Source: an archaeon
Lineage (GTDB): Archaea; Nanobdellota; Nanobdellia; Pacearchaeales; GW2011-AR1
Length of the DNA: 6,953 nt
NCBI GenBank assembly: GCA_027341315.1
Contig: DAIENA010000027.1
Location: 1 to 6,953 of the forward strand
Direction of reading: 5' to 3'
This document shows positions 1 through 4,719 of this stretch, piece after piece. Position 1 is the first letter of the stretch. Each line of letters begins with the position of its first letter. The notes under the pieces are model-generated. The model did not search any database. It saw nothing but the letters and a program-made list of their open reading frames with translations, and was not told where the DNA came from. A program made the translations under genes and the position numbers.

Positions 1-119
1 CGGGAGTTTGGGGAACAATCGGCTGGATAATTCTTGGAGTCGTCGTGGTTCTGGGAATTCTGTTTTTTGTATTCAGATTTTCAAGAACCCGAAGAGGAAT
101 GGTTAGATTAAGAAGATAA
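1..119 (+). CDS. C-terminal end of an unknown membrane-anchored protein (5' partial)
   Basis: An open frame enters from the left edge in the frame starting at base 3 and stops at TAA 117-119, giving 38 visible residues. They contain one strong hydrophobic segment of about 20 residues (IGWIILGVVVVLGILFFVF), then a short basic tail with seven arginines (RFSRTRRGMVRLRR). This fits a C-terminal transmembrane anchor with its positive end in the cytoplasm, so the missing N-terminal part would lie outside the cell if the topology is N-out; it could equally be the last helix of a multi-spanning protein. The family cannot be recognised from this much sequence. It converges on the next gene, with only 8 bases between the two stop codons. 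Confidence 0.6.
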   Translation, partial: GVWGTIGWIILGVVVVLGILFFVFRFSRTRRGMVRLRR

Positions 120-127
120 TTCGAGAA

Positions 128-808
128 TTATTTTTTCTCGTCGACAATCCCGAAAGAACGACCACGGTAGTTGTCATCCCAGTTGCCATCGACGACCAAC
201 CAGTCGTTGTAGAGGTCCCCGTACAAAGCAGACATTCTTGTTTTCTTTTCGTTAATAGAAGAATCAAAACTCCAAAGGTAGGGGTTCAATCTGTATTTTG
301 AAGCAACCTCTGCAATTTTTACTGCTCCTTCTTCTCCGTACCTTGCAACAATGTAAGGATTTTTTTCTAATTCCGAAGGTTTTTGATCTCCAATTTTATA
401 CCCAAATGGAACAAATTTTACATTAGAGTCGTTTTCATTTAATCTTTTTATTAAATAACTTTTATCCATCACTAATTTTCCATTTTCAATTGTTGGATTA
501 TATTCTAAGATAACTCCATTATTTACTTCTTCACTTGATTTTGGAAGATACAAGTTTCCTGTAAATTCCCAAAGCCAAGCATCTTTTAAGATTTTAATAA
601 TTTCAGATTCATATTCTCCTTTGGGGTTTTTCCAGGCATCATAAACCAGCGACGCTGTTTCTGGAGAACTTGGTCTCTTTAATCCTTCTTTATCAATTTG
701 CTCTGCAACACTTCCATAAGTTCCTTTAAACGAAGGATACTGAAAAGTAAGACTTCCTCCTTTGTGAGGAATTCCAGCCAAATATGATTTTCCTACTTTT
801 GCTTCCAT
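128..808 (-). CDS. Hypothetical protein with DGR-like hypervariable C-terminus
   Basis: A 226-residue protein without a signal peptide or membrane segment, so probably cytosolic or exported by an unseen route. The ATG at 808 is supported by a TATA-like element 22-30 bases upstream. The body (residues 1-190) is ordinary AT-rich coding sequence with a tryptophan/leucine-rich middle (DAWLWEFTGNLYLPK, ~76-90) and a conserved-looking stretch (NPYIVARYGEEGAVKIAEV, ~150-168). From about residue 192 the sequence changes: SALYGD, then a run rich in Y, N, D, W, V, G and R, ending RSFGIV. There G+C rises to about half and most codons end in C. From memory, DPANN archaea have families with a similar body and highly divergent tails; that cannot be verified here. 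The likely role is that of a DGR target, i.e. a binding protein with a diversified C-type-lectin-like tail. No reverse transcriptase or template repeat is visible in the window. Confidence 0.8.
   Translation of the reverse strand: MEAKVGKSYLAGIPHKGGSLTFQYPSFKGTYGSVAEQIDKEGLKRPSSPETASLVYDAWKNPKGEYESEIIKILKDAWLWEFTGNLYLPKSSEEVNNGVILEYNPTIENGKLVMDKSYLIKRLNENDSNVKFVPFGYKIGDQKPSELEKNPYIVARYGEEGAVKIAEVASKYRLNPYLWSFDSSINEKKTRMSALYGDLYNDWLVVDGNWDDNYRGRSFGIVDEKK
149..223 (-). other. Candidate DGR variable region (VR) in the preceding CDS
   Basis: Codons 196-220 of the gene at 128-808. Of the 19 codons from Y196 to Y214, 13 are NNC (TAC, GAC, CTC, AAC, GTC, GGC), whereas the body of the same gene mostly uses codons ending in T or A. 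DGRs mutate template adenines, so AAC codons in the template become NNC codons with a fixed third base; this pattern fits that mechanism. The block lies at the extreme C-terminus, where DGR targets carry their VR, and is followed by a G/C-richer end (TTC GGG ATT GTC GAC) that could act as the homing-initiation side. A hand count gives about 53% G+C for 149-241, against 22% and 30% in two 60-base samples of the gene body (421-480, 541-600). The boundaries are approximate. A weaker alternative is an unrelated recombined tail. Confidence 0.5.
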
Positions 809-829
809 ACCCGTTTTAGAAATTAAAAG

Positions 830-838
830 TTTATAAAT
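830..838 (-). promoter_or_regulatory. TATA-like promoter of the DGR-target-like gene
   Basis: ATTTATAAA on the minus strand, 22-30 bases upstream of the ATG at 808. This spacing predicts transcription starting at or just before the start codon (leaderless mRNA). The 76-base gap 809-884 shows no Shine-Dalgarno. Confidence 0.55.
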
Positions 839-884
839 CTTTCGATGTGTTACTTTTGGAAAATTACTACAACTCCCCTAAAAA

Positions 885-1415
885 TTATTTCTTCTTTTTA
901 TTTCTCTTAGACTTTCCTTTTTTACCGTCGGAAAATTCTTTTTTTTCAGGGGACGCTTCACTTTGAGAAACCGCTTCTTTTAGTGTAAGAACTTTTTGAG
1001 ATCCGGCTTTCGCCTGTCTTTCTAAATCAAACTGAAGGACTTTTACAAGTTCTTCGTATTTGTGAATTCGTCGTGTAATTTCAGTCAACATCTCGCTGAA
1101 CTCGAAATTTTTAAAAACAAAATTTTCCGGTTCTATAATTTCAATATGTGAGGGCATATATTTAAACATCAATCCGGAAACAGTAATTGCGTCTTCGACC
1201 TCGACCTCGACCTCGGCAAATGAAGTAAACAAATCTTTTTGGTCCTTAACCAAATGAGGCTCATTGATTTTTTTTGAAATCAATTTAACGCCTTTTTCTT
1301 CAGAAATCTGCTTTGATAAGTCTTCAAGAGTTTCAATAAGAAAATTTTCTGGCCTTCCCATTACTTCAATAATCATTACCGCCAAAATCCTTTTGTCTTC
1401 ATTTTTTGAACTCAT
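885..1415 (-). CDS. Conserved hypothetical archaeal protein with basic tail
   Basis: 176 residues, soluble, unknown function. Residues 14-100 look like a compact alpha/beta domain: a strand (MIIEVMGRP), an amphipathic helix (LIETLEDLSKQISEE), a strand (VKLISKKI), a segment EPHLVKDQKDLFTSFAEVEVEVED, and the motif MFKYMPSHIEII. A helix follows (~103-135), then a lysine/serine-rich disordered tail ending in KSKRNKKKK that may contact nucleic acid or ribosomes (inference). From memory, close relatives recur in Pacearchaeota/Woesearchaeota as hypothetical proteins. The frame overlaps the 3' end of the upstream comEA-like gene by 17 bases and has no TATA box of its own, so the two are probably co-transcribed and perhaps translationally coupled. 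The start is uncertain: ATG at 1376 (residue 14, at the start of the conserved-looking domain) is a good alternative to ATG at 1415. Confidence 0.8.
   Translation of the reverse strand: MSSKNEDKRILAVMIIEVMGRPENFLIETLEDLSKQISEEKGVKLISKKINEPHLVKDQKDLFTSFAEVEVEVEDAITVSGLMFKYMPSHIEIIEPENFVFKNFEFSEMLTEITRRIHKYEELVKVLQFDLERQAKAGSQKVLTLKEAVSQSEASPEKKEFSDGKKGKSKRNKKKK
1197..1214. repeat. Three tandem GACCTC hexanucleotides
   Basis: Three perfect copies of GACCTC inside the 885-1415 gene. On the coding strand they read GAGGTC and encode most of the EVEVEVED stretch. The repeat is in frame, so gain or loss of a unit would add or remove two residues without a frameshift. Confidence 0.75.
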
Positions 1416-1983
1416 TTTTCTTCTTCTTTGGTTTTAATAAATAAAGCGTGCCAAGTAAAACGCAAAATACAACTAAACTATATTTTGAGTAATCCGCACT
1501 TCCACTATTGTTTTCAGTGTTGGAGCTTTTTATATCTTTTGGGATTTGTCCGCTTAAATAAATCGGCGAGCTGTTTTCTTTTACCGGGTTAATATTGTCA
1601 ACGGGAAAACTCGACGGGTCGTAAACTTGCGCCGGAGAATTTAATTTGGAATTTTGCAGAGTCGAACCGACAGGATTGTTTTGCGTAGAAGAATTTGAAT
1701 TATTAACCGGAGTTTGAGAGTTAGTGTTGTCAACGCATGCAAGACCCTGAGATTTTATTCTGTCAAGCGTCGCAGAACCGATTCCCTTTACATTAATTAA
1801 ATCATCGACGGAGTTAAAAGGCCGGGCGTCAATTATTGCCTGCGCTTTTGCTGGGCCGATTCCGCTTAAATTGTCAAGTTCATTAAGAGTTGCGGTGTTG
1901 ATATTTATTTGTCCGTTGGAGCACGTTGCGTTGACGAATCCCAATAAAATTATAAAAATAAAAATTAATGCAGTTCTTTTCAT
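1399..1983 (-). CDS. Secreted, C-terminally anchored ComEA-like helix-hairpin-helix protein
   Basis: 194 residues in four parts. (1) A signal peptide, ~1-19: MKR, a hydrophobic core, and a likely cut after VNA. (2) A ComEA-type double HhH domain, ~25-83: ININTATLNELDNLSGIGPAKA with the first hairpin GIG at 41-43, then PFNSVDDLINVKGIGSATLDRI with the second GIG at 67-69. (3) A long N/S/T/P-rich linker, ~85-165, with several NxS/T sequons. (4) A transmembrane segment, ~168-182, followed by a basic tail (KPKKKK). HhH domains of this family bind double-stranded DNA non-specifically, and bacterial ComEA receives DNA at the cell surface during uptake. Here the DNA-binding domain should be held outside the membrane by a C-terminal anchor, whereas bacterial ComEA is typically anchored at its N-terminus. 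Cys21 and Cys83 flank the domain and could form a disulfide. No ComEC channel is in the window. The ATG at 1983 is supported by the upstream AT-rich palindrome/TATA region. Confidence 0.88.
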   Translation of the reverse strand: MKRTALIFIFIILLGFVNATCSNGQININTATLNELDNLSGIGPAKAQAIIDARPFNSVDDLINVKGIGSATLDRIKSQGLACVDNTNSQTPVNNSNSSTQNNPVGSTLQNSKLNSPAQVYDPSSFPVDNINPVKENSSPIYLSGQIPKDIKSSNTENNSGSADYSKYSLVVFCVLLGTLYLLKPKKKKNEFKK

Positions 1984-1999
1984 GGGAAGTATAAAAATT

Positions 2000-2017
2000 T
2001 AAAACTTTTAAGTTTTA
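2000..2017. promoter_or_regulatory. Perfect 18-bp AT-rich palindrome over the comEA-like promoter
   Basis: TAAAACTTTTAAGTTTTA is a perfect palindrome lying 17-34 bases upstream of the ATG at 1983, inside the 41-base gap after the nuclease-like gene. On the minus strand it contains the best TATA-like sequence (CTTAAAAGTTTTAA) at leaderless spacing. It may be a symmetric TATA box, an operator overlapping it, or the 3' end signal of the upstream gene. Its core AACTT-TT-AAGTT resembles the AACTT-ATA-AAGTT of the divergent promoter at 6357-6369. Confidence 0.5.
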
Positions 2018-2024
2018 TTGGTCT

Positions 2025-2540
2025 TCATTTCATATATCTTTCCTTAAAATCAACGTATTCAATTTCCATTTTTCTTCCATTATCTTTTTTTTGTGCAATC
2101 CAAATCTGTGAAAAAATATTTTTCTCCAGGTACCACCTGCATTTTTCTTTTTCTTCTTTTGAAAGAATCCCGTTAATTTTAACTTCAACGCCGATGACGC
2201 TGTACATTCCGTCGTGAACGTGAGATAAAGTTATAAAATCCGGAAAACCCGTCCCGAGTGTCATAACTTTTGAAAAGGGATTATATTTTCTTTTTGCGAT
2301 AATTAATTTTCCCTTAATTAAATCAACGTTGTTCGTCCACTTGTCGACGACTCGCCCCTTTTCTTCGAGGTCCCGGCGAACCTTCAATTCAAATCTTGCT
2401 CCTCTTGCCCGGGACGTCCGGCCTTTTTTAATCTCTGATTTTTTTTTGGGTTGCGGAATCCCGTTTTCCCATGAGGTTTCATATTCCGAATTAATCGCCT
2501 TATTTATAATTTCAAGACCTTCTTTTTTCACCTTTCTCAT
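2025..2540 (-). CDS. PD-(D/E)XK superfamily nuclease-like protein
   Basis: 171 residues, basic. The pattern fits the PD-(D/E)XK fold: helix 1 with a glutamate (RGARFELKVRRDLEEKG, E51), a strand with the conserved aspartate in GTGFPDFITL (D101), then VIGVEVK with E119 and K121, and a helix (SKEEKEKCRWYLEKN) where VRR-NUC and resolvase-like members carry their post-catalytic helix. All the expected metal-binding and catalytic residues (E51, D101, E119, K121) are present, so it is probably active on DNA. The substrate is unknown; Holliday-junction or flap cleavage, or repair, are possible. About 40 lysine-rich residues precede the domain and may be disordered. From memory, similar proteins are common hypotheticals in DPANN genomes. 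The ATG at 2540 is supported by a TATA-like element 22-30 bases upstream. The next gene (comEA-like) has its own promoter, so co-regulation is not implied. Confidence 0.75.
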   Translation of the reverse strand: MRKVKKEGLEIINKAINSEYETSWENGIPQPKKKSEIKKGRTSRARGARFELKVRRDLEEKGRVVDKWTNNVDLIKGKLIIAKRKYNPFSKVMTLGTGFPDFITLSHVHDGMYSVIGVEVKINGILSKEEKEKCRWYLEKNIFSQIWIAQKKDNGRKMEIEYVDFKERYMK

Positions 2541-2561
2541 AAAACAAATAGACCAACAAAG

Positions 2562-2570
2562 ATTAAAAAT
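2562..2570 (-). promoter_or_regulatory. TATA-like promoter of the nuclease-like gene
   Basis: ATTTTTAAT on the minus strand, 22-30 bases upstream of ATG 2540. A second AT-rich box (2587-2599, AAATTTATAATTT) lies farther upstream, beyond a small hairpin (TTCCT-TCGCG-AGGAA, 2573-2587), and could give a longer transcript or belong to the end of the preceding gene. Confidence 0.4.
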
Positions 2571-2659
2571 TATTCCTTCGCGAGGAAATTATAAATTTTG
2601 AATTATATTTTGCAGAGTGCGACTGTAACATATATCAATAATCACAACTCAAAATTATT

Positions 2660-2992
2660 TTACAATTCCACTCTTTGTTTCATATATTTGGAGTATACTT
2701 TATTGATATATTGGATTAAATCTTTTTCTTCTTTTGGTACAAAAAATTTTATGTTTGTTTTAAGAAGATTTCCAGAGACTTCCTGGAAAAAAAGTTTATT
2801 CGAATAAAAAACATTTACGTCCGTCCCCGCGTTTTCAAAAAGGTCAAGCGGGTCGTCAAACTCATACCTCTTTACAAACGAGCCATTTCCTGATTTTTCC
2901 AGCTCTTCTTTAAAAAAATTAAATTCTTCTAATTTTGTGTTGCTGGATTTAAACCCAAGGCATTCAATTTTATCTAAAAGAATTTTTTCCAT
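2660..2992 (-). CDS. Small unknown protein, paralog A of a local family
   Basis: 110 residues, no signal peptide or membrane helix, function not recognised. Predicted layout by eye: strand, helix (LEEFNFFKEELEKSG), strand (GSFVKRYEF), strand (DVNVFYS), strand (KLFFQEVS), strand (NIKFFVP), C-terminal helix (EKDLIQYINKVYSKYM). It is clearly homologous to 3447-3800: the first 47 residues align without gaps with 19 identities (shared pattern EFxFFxxEL-S-NGS-Y-D), followed by DVNxF and QxVS in both. It follows 3004-3318 by 11 bases with no promoter between, so the two are probably one transcript. No catalytic motif is evident; a small binding or regulatory domain is a guess only. Confidence 0.75.
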   Translation of the reverse strand: MEKILLDKIECLGFKSSNTKLEEFNFFKEELEKSGNGSFVKRYEFDDPLDLFENAGTDVNVFYSNKLFFQEVSGNLLKTNIKFFVPKEEKDLIQYINKVYSKYMKQRVEL

Positions 2993-3003
2993 GTTAATAA
3001 AAA

Positions 3004-3318
3004 TTAATTTAATTGCTTGTAAATTTGGTATTCCCTTTTTATCAAATCGTAAATTTTCTGGTTGTTTTTTCCCAAAATTTCAAAAGACATTTCATTTTCA
3101 TACTGGTTTATATTTTGAGTTACTTTTGTCCCGAGAATTTCATAATTAAATTCTTTTCTTATTGCAAATATTAGTTTTTCTGATAGGGGAATTGTTTTAT
3201 TACTAATAGAAATCCCATTATTCGGAATAAGAATTTTACTCCTGAATATTTCGCGTTCTTGAGAGTATTCAAGATATGTTTTGAACTTAATTTCCAGAGA
3301 TCTTTTATTTTTTTCCAT
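3004..3318 (-). CDS. Small unknown protein, possible divergent member of the local family
   Basis: 104 residues, lysine-rich and soluble, function not recognised. Its overall shape resembles its two neighbours: an N-terminal strand (LEIKFKTYLEY), a middle of alternating strands, then FNYEILGTKVTQNINQ, a strand EMSFEIL and a C-terminal helix (QKIYDLIKREYQIYKQ). The last 45 or so residues can be laid over the same region of 3447-3800 (VIQQVSEK...EIIMKFSKEN...FIKKFYENYE), but identity is low, so relationship is inference. The ATG at 3318 has a TATA-like element about 20-30 bases upstream. It is the first gene of a likely two-gene transcript with 2660-2992. Confidence 0.7.
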   Translation of the reverse strand: MEKNKRSLEIKFKTYLEYSQEREIFRSKILIPNNGISISNKTIPLSEKLIFAIRKEFNYEILGTKVTQNINQYENEMSFEILGKNNQKIYDLIKREYQIYKQLN

Positions 3319-3337
3319 GGAAATATTAAAAAATCCT

Positions 3338-3348
3338 CTTTAAAAAGT
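3338..3348 (-). promoter_or_regulatory. TATA-like promoter of the 3004-3318 / 2660-2992 pair
   Basis: ACTTTTTAAAG-type sequence on the minus strand (core TTTTTAAAG), 20-30 bases upstream of ATG 3318. It sits in the longest gap of the window, 3319-3446 (128 bases), which is strongly A+T and otherwise holds two copies of ATATACTTT (3377-3385 and 3406-3414) and the imperfect palindrome 3383-3404. Confidence 0.45.
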
Positions 3349-3382
3349 GGATTACTTTTTCAAATATTTGTTCAATTATATA

Positions 3383-3404
3383 CTTTTTAATATATATTTT
3401 AAAG
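3383..3404. repeat. Imperfect AT-rich palindrome in the 3319-3446 gap
   Basis: CTTT-TT-AATATATATT-TT-AAAG: outer arms CTTT/AAAG and the core AATATATATT are symmetric, with two mismatched pairs between. It lies upstream of the two-gene unit 3318-2660 and may be an operator, a second TATA region, or the 3' end of the 3447-3800 transcript. In sequence this rich in A+T, chance is a real alternative. Confidence 0.3.
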
Positions 3405-3446
3405 AATATACTTTGCCGGGCTTTCAATTTTTTCTAAAAAGAGATG

Positions 3447-3800
3447 TTAAAAAGATTTTTTCTTTCTAAGCCCACTTTCATAACTTTTAGTTTCATAATT
3501 TTCATAAAACTTTTTTATAAATTTAATTCCCTCGAGATTTTCTTTACTAAATTTCATTATAATTTCAGTCTTTCCAGATTTTTCTGAAACCTGCTGAATC
3601 ACCGGAGAATTATTTATCTCGAATATATTTACGTCATAACGGTTTAAGTGATACGGCGCATCGCTCGCAACGTATTTTGTTATAATCGAGCCGTTTTTAG
3701 ATCGTCGCAGTTCCTGTTCAAAAAACAAAAATTCGTCGACGGGAAATTTATTTGAGTAAAACCTCAAGCTGATAAATTTGTCAGAAATGTGTTTTGTCAT
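3447..3800 (-). CDS. Small unknown protein, paralog B of a local family
   Basis: 117 residues, soluble, function not recognised. Same plan as 2660-2992: strand (FISLRFYS), helix (VDEFLFFEQELRRSK), strand (NGSIITKYV), strand (YDVNIFEI), strand (PVIQQVS), strand (KTEIIMKFS), long helix (ENLEGIKFIKKFYENYE), then a basic tail ending GLRKKKSF that paralog A lacks. The N-terminal 47 residues align ungapped with paralog A at about 40% identity. That divergence between neighbours suggests an old duplication under selection rather than a recent copy. The ATG at 3800 has only weak TATA candidates (3829-3837 TTTTTAAAC, or 3816-3824). The histone-fold gene lies 57 bases upstream. Confidence 0.75.
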   Translation of the reverse strand: MTKHISDKFISLRFYSNKFPVDEFLFFEQELRRSKNGSIITKYVASDAPYHLNRYDVNIFEINNSPVIQQVSEKSGKTEIIMKFSKENLEGIKFIKKFYENYETKSYESGLRKKKSF

Positions 3801-3857
3801 ATTTTATAAAACATTAAATTTATTGTATGTTTAAAAATATAGTTGTGTTTGGTTAAA

Positions 3858-4046
3858 TTATAAATCTCTTGCCTGAAGAGTTCTTCTTTTGTTTGCCCTG
3901 GCCCGTTCGATTCCGTCGGCAAGAAGTTTTTCAACTTTCCTTTCAAGTTCCGTCTCGACTTCTTCGGCAACCGACGTCACGTCCTCGTTTTCCTTCTGAA
4001 GTTCTTTTACGACTCTTTTTATGTTTGACTTTACAATTAAAACCAT
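3858..4046 (-). CDS. DUF1931-like single histone-fold protein
   Basis: 62 residues. The start MVLIVKSNIKRVVKEL and the end RARANKRRTLQARDL match the short archaeal histone-fold/DUF1931 pattern: a short helix 1 (~7-16), a long central helix 2 (~22-51, very rich in E/V/L), then a basic loop and the RxxTxxxRDL motif, in which the arginine-aspartate pair (R60-D61) stabilises the fold. The chain ends directly after RDL, so helix 3 is very short or absent; short face-to-face type archaeal histones also have a reduced end. It should dimerise (perhaps tetramerise) and may bind or bridge DNA. Compared with standard HMf-like histones it is more acidic in helix 2, so DNA wrapping is unlikely. Its codons are noticeably richer in G/C third positions than those of the small genes beside it, as is common for well-expressed genes. 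A TATA element at 4068-4076 supports the ATG at 4046. Confidence 0.8.
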   Translation of the reverse strand: MVLIVKSNIKRVVKELQKENEDVTSVAEEVETELERKVEKLLADGIERARANKRRTLQARDL

Positions 4047-4067
4047 GAATAACCGAAGGCAGTAAGA

Positions 4068-4076
4068 TTTATTAAA
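4068..4076 (-). promoter_or_regulatory. TATA/BRE-like promoter of the histone-fold gene
   Basis: TTTAATAAA on the minus strand, 22-30 bases upstream of ATG 4046, preceded by an A-rich BRE-like stretch (AAAAT). It occupies the 42-base gap after the HD-domain gene and predicts leaderless transcription. Confidence 0.5.
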
Positions 4077-4088
4077 TTTTTGGAACAG

Positions 4089-4673
4089 TTAACTCAGTCC
4101 AATTTCGTCTTTTATTTTTGCAATTCCCGCAATCGCGCACGAAAAAAATTCATCAAGTGTTAGGTCGGTTTTTTCAATTTCTTCAATTATGTCTCTTCGG
4201 CATCCCGCGGCAAAAGCTTTATCTTTAAATTTTTTCTTGAGCCCCTTTACTTCCATATCTGAAACTTTTCGCCCCCGCATTAGTGCGTAGGCATAAATTA
4301 AACCTGTCAGTGTTTCCGACGCTGCAAGGGCAAATTCAATTTTTTGCGTCCTCGATTCGTTTTTTAATTCCGGAAGTTCCGAAAATCCGTAGCCGTGTGA
4401 AAGAACAATTTGTATGAATTCGTCGTCGAAACCAGCTTTGTGTAAAATTTCGGGCGCCTTGGTCAGATGAGTCGCGACGTTGTTTTTAGTTATTGTCCAA
4501 TCGACGTCGTGAAGAAGCCCAAGCATTCCGTAGTAATCCGGATCTTCTCCGAGTTTCACGGCGACTTCTCTCATGACTGATTCAGACATCAAATAGTGAA
4601 TTAAATCAAACTCTTCGGGATTTTGAGATTTTAAAAGTTTGAGTGCTTCTTCTCTTAGAATTGGAAGTTCCAT
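4089..4673 (-). CDS. HD-superfamily hydrolase, COG2316-like
   Basis: 194 residues, cytosolic. HD phosphohydrolases use bound metal ions to cleave phosphate esters; the substrate of this subgroup is not known to me. The metal-site pattern is visible in order: H26 (LIHYLMSESVMREVA), the H55-D56 pair in GLLHDVDW, H69, and H93 in VLSHGYG. The later position where, as I recall, relatives carry Asp (AADPLTG-like) reads AASETLTGLI here, so the ligand would be E120, a conservative change. The C-terminal part (KGLKKKFKDKAFAAGCRRDII...LTLDEFF) matches the usual end of the family, so the protein is full length. The start at 4673 is supported by a TATA element 21-29 bases upstream. It lies between the Cfa-like gene and the histone-fold gene, each with its own promoter. 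Confidence 0.85.
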   Translation of the reverse strand: MELPILREEALKLLKSQNPEEFDLIHYLMSESVMREVAVKLGEDPDYYGMLGLLHDVDWTITKNNVATHLTKAPEILHKAGFDDEFIQIVLSHGYGFSELPELKNESRTQKIEFALAASETLTGLIYAYALMRGRKVSDMEVKGLKKKFKDKAFAAGCRRDIIEEIEKTDLTLDEFFSCAIAGIAKIKDEIGLS

Positions 4674-4693
4674 AAATTAAACAAAAAAATAGA

Positions 4694-4702
4694 GTTTAAA
4701 TT
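4694..4702 (-). promoter_or_regulatory. TATA-like promoter of the HD hydrolase gene
   Basis: AATTTAAAC on the minus strand, 21-29 bases upstream of ATG 4673, within the 46-base gap after the Cfa-like gene. Confidence 0.45.
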
Positions 4703-4719
4703 ATTTTATCTTTTGAAAA

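Noticed and set aside
120..241. A template repeat for the DGR-like region elsewhere in this window
   Set aside because: I looked by eye for an A-rich relative of 149-223 on both strands and found none; a full search needs the whole genome.
880..884. T5 run after the stop of 885-1415 as a terminator
   Set aside because: A run this short is expected often by chance in such AT-rich sequence, so it was not listed.
2573..2587. TTCCT-TCGCG-AGGAA hairpin as an intrinsic terminator
   Set aside because: The stem has only five pairs, no proper T-run follows on either strand, and archaeal termination mainly uses T-rich stretches without hairpins.
2329..2601. 90-codon plus-strand open frame opposite the nuclease-like gene
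   Set aside because: It lies antisense to a well-supported PD-(D/E)XK-like gene, its protein is low-complexity S/F/R-rich, and it has no family-like pattern.
2598..2807. 69-codon plus-strand open frame
   Set aside because: It mostly runs antisense to the paralog gene at 2660-2992, whose homology to 3447-3800 shows which strand is coding.
2937..3149. 70-codon plus-strand open frame
   Set aside because: It spans the junction of two minus-strand genes and reads as a shadow with no recognisable features.
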